From: Comamonadaceae bacterium
GTDB taxonomy: Bacteria; Pseudomonadota; Gammaproteobacteria; Burkholderiales; Burkholderiaceae_C
DNA length: 56,580 nt
Reading direction: 5' to 3'
Assembly: GCA_008080595.1 (NCBI GenBank)
Contig: VIKI01000006.1
Coordinates: 1-56,580 of the forward strand
The notes beneath the pieces are model-generated. The model did no database searches, was not told where the DNA came from, and saw only the letters and a program-made list of their open reading frames with translations. Below are positions 1 through 10,066 of the stretch, piece by piece (the stretch's first letter is position 1; each line of letters starts with the position of its first letter). A program made the translations under genes and the position numbers.

Positions 1-15
1 GCCAACCTGCAGCTG

Positions 16-915
16 GTGCAGTCAGCCAAACCCATTCTGGAAAGCCTGGCCCGGGCCATTGTCAACACCCGCTACTTTGCCATTTTGACCAACGCCCAAG
101 GTGTGGTGGTGGATGCCAGTGGGGCCATTGACCATGCCGACCCACGCGCTCACCTGATCACCCGGGTGGGCACCGACTTGTCTGAACCCAGCATCGGCAC
201 CACCGCCATTGGCACGGCACTGACCGAGCTGCAACCGGTCTGGCTGCACCGTGGCGAGCATTTTTTTGCAGCCACCTCGGTCTACAGCTGTGCCGGTGCG
301 CCGCTGTTTGGGCCGGATGGTGCTTGTGTTGGCATGCTGGATGTCACCGGGGTTGACGCACAGGAGCGCCCTGAGCTCAAACACCTGGTGCGTCAATCGG
401 CCTGCAAGATCGAAAACGCCTTGCTGACCGCCCAAAACCATAGCCTGCTGCTGCGGCTGAACTGGCCAGGCAATGCCCTGGGCAGCGAGGCTGACGGCAT
501 GCTGTGCCTGGACCCGGAAGGCTGGATCACCGGAGCCAACCGGGTGGCACGCCAAATGGTGCCTGGTCTGGCAGCGCCAGGACTAGCGGCGGTGCACATC
601 AGTGAAGTCTTTGGCCTGCCGTATGAGCAGCTTTTTGATGCCGCCAAACGCCCCGCCCAGGCGCTGGAACTGCCCTTGTGGAGCGGCCTGCGACTGCAAG
701 CCCAAGCCATTGGCCGGGCACATGAAGCCGAAAACCTGCAAACCTGTGCCACACCCGCCATGGCGCTGCGTGACGTAGAAGCCGCCATGATCCGCAAAGC
801 CGTGGACGATGCTCGCGGCAATGTCGGCCAAGCGGCACGCGCCCTGGGCATCAGCCGCGCCACGCTCTACCGCAAGCTGGGGCAAAAACCCAGCCATGGT
901 CAGCAGCCAACCTAG
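16..915 (+). CDS. GAF-domain regulator with C-terminal Fis-type HTH (AcoR-like N-terminus, no AAA+ domain visible); 5' end may extend beyond the window
   Basis: ORF 299 aa; GAF-like N-terminus (ILTNAQGVVVDASG...GTDLSEPSIGTTAIGTAL) and terminal Fis HTH (AAMIRKAVDDARGNVGQAARALGISRATLYRKL); no GAFTGA or Walker motifs. Confidence 0.8.
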   Translation: MQSAKPILESLARAIVNTRYFAILTNAQGVVVDASGAIDHADPRAHLITRVGTDLSEPSIGTTAIGTALTELQPVWLHRGEHFFAATSVYSCAGAPLFGPDGACVGMLDVTGVDAQERPELKHLVRQSACKIENALLTAQNHSLLLRLNWPGNALGSEADGMLCLDPEGWITGANRVARQMVPGLAAPGLAAVHISEVFGLPYEQLFDAAKRPAQALELPLWSGLRLQAQAIGRAHEAENLQTCATPAMALRDVEAAMIRKAVDDARGNVGQAARALGISRATLYRKLGQKPSHGQQPT

Positions 916-920
916 ACCGA

Positions 921-966
921 ATGATTGCTATATTATTTATAGCTATTTGCGCAATATTTATAAAAG
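921..966. repeat. AT-rich dispersed repeat (GCTATat..ATAGCTATTtgcGCAATA type)
   Basis: gattgctatattatttatagctatttgcgcaatatttataaaa; related copies elsewhere in the window. Confidence 0.55.
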
Positions 967-975
967 CCTCACAAA

Positions 976-1656
976 TCACAGGCGCTTGAGCACTTCCGCC
1001 ACGCAGCGCTCAATGCCGGTGAATACATCACTCAGCCGAGCATCATCAAACATGTAGGCTGGCGTGGTGATGAGCTTGTGGGCTTCATCAATCACAAGCT
1101 GCGTTGCGTTCGAGGTGTTTTGGTTCTGCTGGCCCAATTGGCCCAAGGCAGCAGCACAACCGGCATCGTTGCCCAGCGTCATGGCGGCGCTGTCTTGGGC
1201 CTGGTGCAAAGCCAGCGCCACCAATGCCGGGGCAATACAAATCGCTCCCACCGGCTTTTGGGCCTCAAAGAAACCCCGCACAAAAGCCGCCACATCCGGG
1301 CGCACCTCGGCATCGACCCCCTTGAAGGCAAAGGTGCAATGGTTTTTGGCCACGCCGTAGCCGCCTGGCATCACCAGTGCGTCGTAATCCGCCACCTTGG
1401 CCTGGGCCAAATCCAGGCACTGACCGACGCGGGCAATGCGGCTGGATTCCTCCAGAATGTTGCGCGGTGCACCCTCCACCGGTTCACCGGTGACGTGGTT
1501 GATCACATGGAACTGCGTCGCATTGGGGGCAATACACTGGTATGCAGCACCGTGCTGATCAATGGCCAGCAAAGTCAGCACGGCCTCACGCACTTCAGCA
1601 CCATCCAGGTGGCCGCAGCCTGCGAGCAACACGGCAATTTTGGGTATCTTGGGCAT
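976..1656 (-). CDS. elbB: Isoprenoid biosynthesis glyoxalase ElbB (DJ-1/PfpI family)
   Basis: MPKIPKIAVLLAGCGHLDGAEVREAVLTL...YDALVMPGGYGVAKN...GAICIAPAL; start chosen at the internal Met matching the family N-terminus. Confidence 0.9.
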   Translation of the reverse strand: MPKIPKIAVLLAGCGHLDGAEVREAVLTLLAIDQHGAAYQCIAPNATQFHVINHVTGEPVEGAPRNILEESSRIARVGQCLDLAQAKVADYDALVMPGGYGVAKNHCTFAFKGVDAEVRPDVAAFVRGFFEAQKPVGAICIAPALVALALHQAQDSAAMTLGNDAGCAAALGQLGQQNQNTSNATQLVIDEAHKLITTPAYMFDDARLSDVFTGIERCVAEVLKRL

Positions 1657-1854
1657 CAGGTTCTCCAGTAGTTTGGAACGATTATGCGATGCAGGCAAGG
1701 TGGCTGACAAATGCATTTTGAACGGCAAACCCGTGCGTAATTTTCTTGAGTGTGCGCCAACGAACCGACTGGCAGCTTTAAAACTGACTCAATCGGGTTA
1801 GGACTCTTGCTGCATATGTTTTGTGCAGCAGCACCTGAAACCGGTTGAACCCAA

Positions 1855-2538
1855 ATGACAAAAAGGTCGTTACTGCTGATGTTGTTTCGACTGTCGATCC
1901 CGGCAGCGATTGGCCTTGCGCTGCTGTCTGGTTGTGCCAGTCAAAAAATAGCCATGAACACCCAGCAAAGCGTACCGACGACGCAGGTGCTGGTCATCAA
2001 CCTGCGCTCCGAGGATCTCCAGTCGGGTGGGGTGGCCTTTATTACGCCGTCTTCTGCAACCGGGCAAGAAGAAGACAGACAAGCCCTGGCGCTTGCCTTT
2101 ACCGAGATTTTGCTCAGTGTTCGGCCGGACTTGCGTATCGTGCCCCTGCCACAAACGCTGAGTGCCATCAACCGAACCGGGTTGACGCACGAATACCGGC
2201 AGATGTTTGAAAACTACCGCCTGGCCGGCATTTTCGACAATGAGGCGCTGCAAAAAGTAGCCCAGGCCACCGGAACACGGTATGTGGCGCAGCTCAAACT
2301 TGGCGCATTCCGGCAGGAGTCCAAAGACCGATTTGGCATGTTGGGGCTGCGTGTGCTGCAAACCAAAACCAGCACCATTCGCTTGTTCCTTCAAATCTGG
2401 GACAGCAGCGATGGTTCAGTCGCCTGGGAAGGTGCTCAGGAATCAACACTTTCGCACGAATCACTCGCGGAGGAGTATGTGTCGATGAAAAGTATTGTTC
2501 AGGAATCAGCGCGCGATCTGGCCGGACGTTTGCCATAA
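1855..2538 (+). CDS. Predicted lipoprotein of unknown function
   Basis: 227 aa ORF with lipobox (IGLALLSGCAS). Confidence 0.75.
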   Translation: MTKRSLLLMLFRLSIPAAIGLALLSGCASQKIAMNTQQSVPTTQVLVINLRSEDLQSGGVAFITPSSATGQEEDRQALALAFTEILLSVRPDLRIVPLPQTLSAINRTGLTHEYRQMFENYRLAGIFDNEALQKVAQATGTRYVAQLKLGAFRQESKDRFGMLGLRVLQTKTSTIRLFLQIWDSSDGSVAWEGAQESTLSHESLAEEYVSMKSIVQESARDLAGRLP

Positions 2539-2644
2539 CCGGACACCTGGAAATCGAGGTATCCCTTAAGCCATTTTTGCAGCCGTAATGCCGTTTACAC
2601 ATGAAATTTAAGTGTGTTTTCATGCTCTAGCGCTTACAGTACAT

Positions 2645-2675
2645 GCGCAAATAGCTGCTATTTCAATAGCAAACA
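2645..2675. repeat. AT-rich dispersed repeat
   Basis: gcaaatagctgctatttcaatagcaaac; inverted GCTATT/AATAGC core. Confidence 0.55.
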
Positions 2676-2733
2676 GACTCTCACTGCGCGTGCTCAACAT
2701 CCTGGTGCACGGCCAGCGGTTTTGCACTATATA

Positions 2734-2749
2734 CTGGATATAACACCAG
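2734..2749 (+). promoter_or_regulatory. LexA/SOS-box-like operator upstream of umuD
   Basis: CTGG-ATATAACA-CCAG, a perfect outer dyad with 8-nt spacing as in CTG(T)-N8-(A)CAG LexA boxes, immediately 5' of umuD. Confidence 0.7.
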
Positions 2750-2756
2750 TAATCCC

Positions 2757-3200
2757 ATGAGCCTCGCGACCACCTCACTTGACCAACCCCACGCCCTCAC
2801 GCTGCCCCCCACCCTGGTCAGCCTGGTGCCGTGCCGGGTAGCGGCCGGATTTCCCTCCCCCGCCGAAGACCAGGCGGTGCAGCGCATTGACCTGATGGCG
2901 CAACTGATCAAACACCCGCAGGCCACCTTCTTGCTACGGGTGCGCGGGGAGTCCATGAAAGATGTCGGCATTTTTGACAACGACGTGGTGCTGGTGGATC
3001 GCGCCATCACGCCACGCTCAGGCCATGTGGTGATTGCCACGGTAGATGGTGAATTTGTCTGCAAGACACTTTGGCAACGCGCCGGGCGCATGAAACTCAA
3101 GGCGGCCAACGTGGCCTTCCCCGACATCAATCCAACGGACGGTCAAACCGTGGAGGTCTGGGGCGTGGTGGTGGCGGCCATCAAGCAGTTCAAAACCTGA
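2757..3200 (+). CDS. umuD: UmuD-type translesion polymerase V subunit (S24/LexA-like autoprotease)
   Basis: 147 aa; AG cleavage-like site (VAAGFPSPAED), catalytic Ser motif LLRVRGESMKDVGI, followed by umuC. Confidence 0.9.
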   Translation: MSLATTSLDQPHALTLPPTLVSLVPCRVAAGFPSPAEDQAVQRIDLMAQLIKHPQATFLLRVRGESMKDVGIFDNDVVLVDRAITPRSGHVVIATVDGEFVCKTLWQRAGRMKLKAANVAFPDINPTDGQTVEVWGVVVAAIKQFKT

Positions 3201-3212
3201 TCAGGGCCAAGC

Positions 3213-4517
3213 ATGTACGCTCTGGTGGATGGCAACAACTTCTATGTTTCCTGCGAGCGGGTGTTTCGCCCTGGCCTGAATGGCCGACCCGTGGTGGTAT
3301 TGAGCAACAACGATGGCTGTGCCATTGCCAGAAGCAACGAAGCCAAGGCCCTGGGCATCAAGATGGGAGCCCCCTGGTTCCAGATTCACCACCTGCAACA
3401 GTCAGATGGCCTGGTGGCCTTGTCCGCCAACTTTGCGCTCTACGGCGACATGAGCGACCGCATGATGAGTCTGGCCGCAGGCCTGGGCCACCGCCAGGAA
3501 ATTTACTCCATTGACGAGAGTTTCATTGACCTGACTGGTATTCGTGGCGACATGACCCTGCGCAGCCGCAAAATCCGCCAGCGCATCCTCCAGTGGATTG
3601 GCATTGCCTGCGGCATTGGCATCGGCCCCACCAAAACCCTGGCCAAACTGGCCAACCACATTGCCAAGACCGCTGAGCGCCAACCTGGCAGCTACCCCGT
3701 GCAGCATGCCCAGGTGTGCCATCTCGGCAATTTGGAACCATGGGAGCGCGATGCCTTGCTGCAGGCCACTGAAGTGGGGGAAGTCTGGGGTGTGGGCAGA
3801 CGCATCCGCGCACAACTCAAAGACGCGGGCATCCACACCGCTCTTGACTTGGCGCGGCTGGATCCGGCCACCGTCAAGCGCCGCTGGTCGGTGGTGTTGG
3901 AGCGCACTGTGCGTGAGCTGCAAGGCACCCCATGCATCAGTCTGGAACACGCATCACCCGCCAAGCATGAAATCGCCTGCACACGCAGCTTTGGCCATGC
4001 GGTGCGGGAGTTGTCGGCACTGCAGGAAGCGGTGACCGAATTTGCCAGCCGTGCCGCACACAAGCTGCGCCAGCAACACAGCCATGCCACACAGGTATTG
4101 ACCTTTATCCGCACCAGCCCTTTTCGGGTTCAAGACCTGCAGTATTCACGCTCCACGGTGCTACCTCTCAAACGGCCCAGCGCTGACAGCCGACACATCA
4201 CCCAGGCCGCACTGCTGGGTTTGCAAGCCATTTACCGCCCCGGCTACAACTATGCCAAGGCCGGCGTGATGCTGCTAGGCCTCAGCCCTGCCAACCAGCA
4301 CCAGCAGGAACTGGCACTGGACAACGATCTGGCAGCGCCTGAAACTAACCGATTGATGCTGGCCCTGGATGCAGTGAACCAGCGCTTTGGGCCTGGCACA
4401 CTGTCACTGGCCAGTACCGGACTGGCCAGTGACCCGCGCACCTGGGGCATGAAGCAGGAGCGGCGTACCCCTGGCTACACCACCGACTGGAATGGGCTGG
4501 CGGTGGTACGGGCCTGA
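3213..4517 (+). CDS. umuC: UmuC-type Y-family DNA polymerase
   Basis: 434 aa; [65 protein letters not shown]. Confidence 0.95.
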   Translation: MYALVDGNNFYVSCERVFRPGLNGRPVVVLSNNDGCAIARSNEAKALGIKMGAPWFQIHHLQQSDGLVALSANFALYGDMSDRMMSLAAGLGHRQEIYSIDESFIDLTGIRGDMTLRSRKIRQRILQWIGIACGIGIGPTKTLAKLANHIAKTAERQPGSYPVQHAQVCHLGNLEPWERDALLQATEVGEVWGVGRRIRAQLKDAGIHTALDLARLDPATVKRRWSVVLERTVRELQGTPCISLEHASPAKHEIACTRSFGHAVRELSALQEAVTEFASRAAHKLRQQHSHATQVLTFIRTSPFRVQDLQYSRSTVLPLKRPSADSRHITQAALLGLQAIYRPGYNYAKAGVMLLGLSPANQHQQELALDNDLAAPETNRLMLALDAVNQRFGPGTLSLASTGLASDPRTWGMKQERRTPGYTTDWNGLAVVRA

Positions 4518-4610
4518 GCAGGCAGCACGCCAAACAACAACACACCAGCAATTGCAAAAGCAGATGATTGCGGCCATTTTCCAAAGCGCAGTTGTCCGAT
4601 ACTTGCGCGA

Positions 4611-7600
4611 ATGCGCCTGAAACATCTCACTTTTCCGCTGCTGGTATTTGCCATACCCGCCTACGCCATCCCCTCCCCTGACCTGGTCATCAACGCCTTT
4701 GCGTCAGCAGCGCAGATTGTGGGTTTGCTGGCGGCCATGTCAGGTGCCGCACTGCTGCGGGTTCAGGGCGCGGGCGGGAGTGCTCATCCACGCACGGGCC
4801 GCTGGCTATTCGGCTTCGGCGTGGTGGCCGTGCTGGCGCTTCTGGTCAACGTGTGGCAGTACGCCAGCCATGTCAGTGCCGACAGTCGGCGGCTGGAGAC
4901 CAACCTGTGGCGCAAACCCTCCGATTGGGATCGCACCTTTGCCGCGCCCATGATCACCAGCACCGAGCTCGCCGCCCGCATGGCGAACTCAAAAGCCATG
5001 CACCTGATCGACGTGCGTGAGCCCGAAGAATTTGAAGTCACGCATCTGCCCGGGGCCATCAACCTGCGCTATGCCGACCTGCTGCTGGGCCTGCGCCAGC
5101 CCCCGGCTGACGGCCTGCCGGTGGTGTTCGTCTGCGATTCAGGCAAACGCAGCGGCGAGGTGTGCGAACAACGCAAGCACCAGGGCCTGCCCTGCCAGGT
5201 GCTGGAGGGCGGCTACCCGAAATGGGCACGCGAGGAACGCCCTCTTTCCACACCAGCCTACGGCTGGCGTGCCCGTTTCACCCCCTTGCCACGCTACGCA
5301 CGTGACACCATCTACCTGGACACCCCCGAGGTCAGCGATCTGGTGCAGCAGGACGCGGCCCGCTTCCTTGACGTGCGCAGCCCGGACGAATTTGCACGCG
5401 GCCATTTGCCCGATGCGCTCAACCTGCCAATGCGCGGCATGGCCTCACAGGCACTGGCCGACGCACTGGCGCAACTGCCACGGCAGCCCTTTGTGGCCGC
5501 CTGTTATGACAACCGCAGCTGCTTTCATGCCCGTGTGCTGGGCCTGAAGCTGACCCGTTTGGGGCTGGATTTCCGTGGCCGCTACACCGTGCCGCAAGAG
5601 TACCCGGTTCCTGCCCAGATCACCACACGCGGCATGTGGCCACGGGTGCAGCGTGTCACCTCCACCGCCATCGACAAAGCGGTGGAGCCACTGGCACGCG
5701 GCCTGGCCTTTGCCAGTGCCCCTCTGGGCGGACTGGTGCCCGCCATGCTGCTGCTCTTGCTTCTGACACGCCTGCCCCTGGCCCCGCTGGCGGCCAAGGC
5801 ACAGCGCGACCGCCAGGCCCTGCGCAGCATTGCCGACCAGACGGCGCAGCTGCGCGCCCACTATGCGGATGACCGCTTTCGCCTGCAACGCGCGGTACAA
5901 CAGCTGCGCCGCCAGCAGGGACTCACCCCTTGGCGCAACCTGGCGGTGAGTCTGTTGCAAATGGGGGTGTTTCTGGTCTGCTTTGCCGCCGTGCGCGCCG
6001 CCGCCCAGTGGAGCGACGAGTCATTCCTGTGGCTGGAACTGCTGCGCGAGCCCGACCCCAGCGGGGCGCTGGCCCTGGCGATTGGCATCACTGCCTGTGC
6101 CCTGACCTGTCGCCTGCTGGTCACCACCACCGTGCAACGGCCAACCCGCTGGGCGCTGGGTGTCCTGGCGGGCATCGCGATGTGGTGGTTGAGCCGGGAT
6201 ATGTCCGCAGCCATCAGCCTGTACCTGCTGGCCTCGATGGTGCTGCTGTGGCTGCAACAGCGCACCTGGCGTGAACGAGCCAGCTTGCTGCGCCAGTGGT
6301 GGCGCACGCAGCAACGCCCAGCGCCCACTTTGACCCCGCATGCCATCGCGCTGGAACACTGCACGCACGCCAGCGCCGTGGGCAACAAGGCCCTGCGCCA
6401 AGGGCAAATGCGCCTGGCCGGTTTGCCCGTGCCACCCGGCTGGGTCTGGCCTGCCGACAGCCGTGAACCCTGGGATGCAAGGGCTACCCTGGCAGAGCTG
6501 ACCGCGTTGGGACTTGACCGCCACGCCCGCTACGCCGTGCGCAGCTCCGGGGTGGCGGAAGACTGCGCAGCGCAGAGCTTTGCCGGTGTCTTCAGGAGTG
6601 AACTGCAGGTGGCGTGGCAGGACATTCCAGCAGCCATGCAACGGGTTCTGGCCAGTTATGGCGATGCCGGTGATCGCCATGCGCCCGGCGCGTTGGCCGG
6701 GTATGCGCCGGGCACGCCGCACAGCGGTGGTGTGATCGTGCAGGCCATGGTCAAGGCCGAGTACGCCGGAGTGCTGTTCACGCGCGACCCTGGCAATGTG
6801 GGGGCGATGCTGATCGAGTGGGTAGCAGGCTTGGGCGAAGCCCTGGCCAGCGGACGTGCCACGCCCAACGCCCTGCGCGTGGGCCGGGTGTCGGGATTGC
6901 CACTGGACAGCAACACGCCGTGCCCACTGGACATGGCCCCGCTGATTGCGCTGGCCCACCAGATTGAACGCCTGTTTGGCCGTGCGCAAGACATTGAATG
7001 GGCGTTTGCCCAAGGCAATTTCACCATTTTGCAAGCGCGGGACATCGTGGACGCGCCGCACGAGGGCGACACATCCGCAGCCCGGCACATGCTGGTGGCC
7101 CAGGAACGCACGCGCCTGCTGGACTTGCTGACACCCTGCGCCTGCAGCCCGGATGCAGCAGCGCTGGTGCAGACCGACATGACAGCCGACCTGCCCCGGC
7201 CCACACCCCTGAGCCTGTCGCTGATGCAACACCTGCGCGGCGACGGCGGCGCGACCGACCGCGCCTGTGAGCGGCTGGGCTTGAACTGGAACATCGGCCC
7301 CCACAGCACGCCAGAAATTCAAAGTGCGTTCGGCCAAACCTTTGTACTGCAGGCCCAGGCCTTGGCGCAGGGGCCGTCCATGGGCGTTTTAGCATCCTTT
7401 TATTTGTCACGCAGTGCGGATGCCGTCGAAGCGCATTTTCTGCAGGCATTTCTGCCGCACTACCTGGAGGCCATGCGCTGGCGTGAGGTCATGGATTTGC
7501 AGGCCTTGAGCGACGGCGAACTGGTCGCCACCTTGCAGTCCTGGACACGCCAATTCGTGCAGACCCACTATGTCGAAGCCGATGTCATCAACATCGCCGC

Positions 7601-8555
7601 CGAGTTCTACACCCGTGCCGCCGCCGCAGCCATGGCCCGCAAGGGGCTGGTGCCCACCCAGCTGGTGTCAATCATGGCTCAGCCAGTGGTGGCCACCACA
7701 CTGGCCACACACGGACACCGCGCCGTGCACGATTGGGAGTTGAGCGAACAGCGCTACAGCGAAGACCCAGCCGCCTTTGCCCAACATTTCGGGGCGGCCA
7801 GCACACAGCATCCAGGCAATGAAGCCACCCAGGGCCAGGAGCCCCACGCAAGGCGCAGGCTCTTGCACTCCAGCATCGAACGTGCGCAGCGCTTTGCCCG
7901 GCTCAAGGAAGAAGCCAAGCACGCCCTGCTGCGCGAGCTGGCGCAAATCCGCCGCCTGCTGCAGGTGCTGGATCAGCGGCTGGCGCTGAACGGCCTGGTC
8001 TACTACCTGACGCTGGAAGAAGTGCCCGGGTTGCTGGGACTCACAGCGCAGACCTTGCGCCAGCGTGCCCAGCTCAGGCACGCGCAGGCGCAGGTTTTTC
8101 GCGAGGTTGTCGTCGGCCCAAGCCTCTCGGTGCGTGAACTGGAAAGTCGTACCGACTGGTTCCACGCCGCCCCTGCGAGCGGGTCTGTGGTGCTTGCATC
8201 AGCTACGCTGAAAGGTCTGCGGGTGTCCGGGCACAGGGAGGTGACAGGCCGCGTGCGCGTGTTGCGCGATGCCGATGACCTGGTGCATTTGCGCCCGGGC
8301 GAGATTGCCGTGGTTAGCCTGGCCGATCCGCAGTGGCTGGGGGCTTTTGACCGCGCCAGTGGTCTGGTCTCTGAAGTAGGCGGCTGGCTCGCCCACCTGG
8401 CGATCCTGGCGCGTGAAAAAGATATGCCAGCCGTGTTTGGTGTGGCGCAGGCCATGCAGCAGTTGCAGACCGGCGACGTGGTCACGCTGGGGGTGGATGG
8501 CTGTGTGTGGGTGCTGGAACATGCGAAACCGGCATCTGCAAGCTCCACACCGTGA
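4611..8555 (+). CDS. Membrane-anchored multidomain protein: two rhodanese domains, transmembrane segments, PPDK_N-type ATP-grasp, helical middle, PEP-utilizing phospho-His domain
   Basis: Rhodanese 1 LIDVREPEEFEVTHLPGAINL...VVFVCDSGKRSGEVC; rhodanese 2 FLDVRSPDEFARGHLPDALNL...FVAACYDNRSC; hydrophobic segments around AMLLLLLLTRLPLAPLAA and ALALAIGITACALTCRL; ATP-grasp GNKALRQGQMRLAGLPVPPGWV...YAVRSSGVAEDCAAQSFAGVF...YAGVLFTRDPGN; mobile domain GRVRVLRDADDLVHLRPGEIAVV...SEVGGWLAHLAILAREKDMPAVFG. Confidence 0.88.
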   Translation: MRLKHLTFPLLVFAIPAYAIPSPDLVINAFASAAQIVGLLAAMSGAALLRVQGAGGSAHPRTGRWLFGFGVVAVLALLVNVWQYASHVSADSRRLETNLWRKPSDWDRTFAAPMITSTELAARMANSKAMHLIDVREPEEFEVTHLPGAINLRYADLLLGLRQPPADGLPVVFVCDSGKRSGEVCEQRKHQGLPCQVLEGGYPKWAREERPLSTPAYGWRARFTPLPRYARDTIYLDTPEVSDLVQQDAARFLDVRSPDEFARGHLPDALNLPMRGMASQALADALAQLPRQPFVAACYDNRSCFHARVLGLKLTRLGLDFRGRYTVPQEYPVPAQITTRGMWPRVQRVTSTAIDKAVEPLARGLAFASAPLGGLVPAMLLLLLLTRLPLAPLAAKAQRDRQALRSIADQTAQLRAHYADDRFRLQRAVQQLRRQQGLTPWRNLAVSLLQMGVFLVCFAAVRAAAQWSDESFLWLELLREPDPSGALALAIGITACALTCRLLVTTTVQRPTRWALGVLAGIAMWWLSRDMSAAISLYLLASMVLLWLQQRTWRERASLLRQWWRTQQRPAPTLTPHAIALEHCTHASAVGNKALRQGQMRLAGLPVPPGWVWPADSREPWDARATLAELTALGLDRHARYAVRSSGVAEDCAAQSFAGVFRSELQVAWQDIPAAMQRVLASYGDAGDRHAPGALAGYAPGTPHSGGVIVQAMVKAEYAGVLFTRDPGNVGAMLIEWVAGLGEALASGRATPNALRVGRVSGLPLDSNTPCPLDMAPLIALAHQIERLFGRAQDIEWAFAQGNFTILQARDIVDAPHEGDTSAARHMLVAQERTRLLDLLTPCACSPDAAALVQTDMTADLPRPTPLSLSLMQHLRGDGGATDRACERLGLNWNIGPHSTPEIQSAFGQTFVLQAQALAQGPSMGVLASFYLSRSADAVEAHFLQAFLPHYLEAMRWREVMDLQALSDGELVATLQSWTRQFVQTHYVEADVINIAAEFYTRAAAAAMARKGLVPTQLVSIMAQPVVATTLATHGHRAVHDWELSEQRYSEDPAAFAQHFGAASTQHPGNEATQGQEPHARRRLLHSSIERAQRFARLKEEAKHALLRELAQIRRLLQVLDQRLALNGLVYYLTLEEVPGLLGLTAQTLRQRAQLRHAQAQVFREVVVGPSLSVRELESRTDWFHAAPASGSVVLASATLKGLRVSGHREVTGRVRVLRDADDLVHLRPGEIAVVSLADPQWLGAFDRASGLVSEVGGWLAHLAILAREKDMPAVFGVAQAMQQLQTGDVVTLGVDGCVWVLEHAKPASASSTP

Positions 8556-8574
8556 CTGCACACAATAATTATGC

Positions 8575-8638
8575 AAAAAAATAGGCTGAAGCCTTTTATT
8601 TTATTGCGCAAGCAGCTATTTTATTTGTAGCAAATAGT
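8575..8638. repeat. AT-rich dispersed repeat, possibly terminator-like, 3' of the 1314-aa gene
   Basis: aaaaaaataggctgaagccttttattttattgcgcaagcagctattttatttgtagcaaatag. Confidence 0.55.
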
Positions 8639-8735
8639 ACGTTTTTGAATTGCGATTAATCGAATCAAACCGTGGCTTTTGCACAAGCACGGTCAGATAG
8701 CAACAACGGGCAGACGGCCCGACGCAGACCGGCGA

Positions 8736-9050
8736 TCACAAGGCATCTTTATCCACCCTCTGACCCTTTCGCAAAGCGGCCAAGCCTCTGGGTTCGCCAG
8801 AGAACCAGAACCACTGCGCGTCGGTGCCACCGTTGCGCAAAATACATTGCGAAATCTGAAGCGAGCACACAACAAGGACAAGCAACACAACCAGAACGCC
8901 CGCCAGACCTGCAACGCAATACAGAACAAGGTCAACCCATGAAATTCCCGGGATCAGTTCTCGCATCGGAAAGGAGACGAGTGCCACCAATGCCACTGCG
9001 GCCAAAATCAGCTTGCCAAGAAGCATGGGGTTCAAGTTTGGAAGATGCAT
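8736..9050 (-). CDS. Small hypothetical membrane protein
   Basis: ORF reading MHLPNLNPMLLGKLILAAVALVALVSF...LVLYCVAGLAGVLVVLLVLVVCSL with two hydrophobic segments; lies downstream of the RMD1 gene. Confidence 0.5.
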   Translation of the reverse strand: MHLPNLNPMLLGKLILAAVALVALVSFPMRELIPGISWVDLVLYCVAGLAGVLVVLLVLVVCSLQISQCILRNGGTDAQWFWFSGEPRGLAALRKGQRVDKDAL

Positions 9051-9102
9051 GTCGGTGTCCAGTAGTTCATGAGATGGATAGGAATGTTCGGTACACAAGG
9101 CT

Positions 9103-9906
9103 TCAGCCCAGAAACTTGCTGATCCGGTCATGCAGGCTGAGGATGATCTCGAACAGGATCAAGCCGATCACATACCACTCCAGCTTGTGTAATTGCTTGT
9201 TGTCCCAAACATCGGCCAGTGTTTGCGCCGTGCCGGAGATCAGCCGCAGTTTGCGGTCCAGTGCCGACTGGCGCTCTTTCAGCTCGAATTCGTCTTCCAT
9301 GCTGGCATACAGGCCGCCCAGATGGGGAAAGTCCCACAGCGTTTCCGGCTTGTCGCCAATCTCGGCACGGCCCACCATGCGGTGTTCAATCAGCAACATG
9401 TGACCGATTTTGGACAGCAGCTTTTTGGAGTCGGCGCTCACCTTGCCATGGGTGGCCAGCTCCAGCGCCAGGGGCTCGATTTTGTCGAACTCACTGGCCA
9501 CGTTTTTCTCGTACAGCGACAGCACCAGGTTCTTGCTCAAGGCATCGGCCACCACCTGCAATTTCTCCAGCGTGATCTCGTCCAGCGAGACCGCACCACC
9601 CTGCACCCCCACACTGCTTCTGCCGCTGTGAATGTCCATCTCTTCGATTTCCGGGCTGGCATAAACGTTGGTCAGCAGGGGTTTGAGTTTGTCCAGAAAA
9701 CCGGCCTCATCCGCCGGCAGCACGCCAAACAGCACCACCACACCGTAACGAAACAAAACGGCCAGCCCGCCATCACGATCCACCTCCAACGTCAGCGGTG
9801 TGGTGGCCAGGCAATCGACGATCTTGAAAGACTTCAAATCCAGCCGGTCACCCAGCAGAATGGCACGGGCTTTGATGTCTTTGCGAAGATTGAGTTTTAA
9901 CGCCAT
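9103..9906 (-). CDS. RMD1/DUF155 family protein
   Basis: 267 aa; VLFRYGVVVLFGVLPADE, LALELATHGKV, LDRKLRLISGTAQTLADVWDNKQLHKLEWYVIGLILFEI typical of the family. Confidence 0.8.
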   Translation of the reverse strand: MALKLNLRKDIKARAILLGDRLDLKSFKIVDCLATTPLTLEVDRDGGLAVLFRYGVVVLFGVLPADEAGFLDKLKPLLTNVYASPEIEEMDIHSGRSSVGVQGGAVSLDEITLEKLQVVADALSKNLVLSLYEKNVASEFDKIEPLALELATHGKVSADSKKLLSKIGHMLLIEHRMVGRAEIGDKPETLWDFPHLGGLYASMEDEFELKERQSALDRKLRLISGTAQTLADVWDNKQLHKLEWYVIGLILFEIILSLHDRISKFLG

Positions 9907-10066
9907 ACCGTCTCCAGATCAAAGAATCACACAAATCTGCGCTGATACCAGACATGGGTGACAACACCGATGCCGCAGGCAGAGTATCGTACTTTGACAG
10001 GGTAGGCCAAAGCATTCTGGTCACCGGCATTAACTGCATGCAGACCTTGAACGCAGTCTGAGCCGG

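Noticed and set aside
6021-7337. 438-aa minus-strand ORF inside the rhodanese-dikinase gene
   Set aside because: Antisense shadow ORF with low-complexity composition; the plus-strand protein has convincing catalytic motifs.
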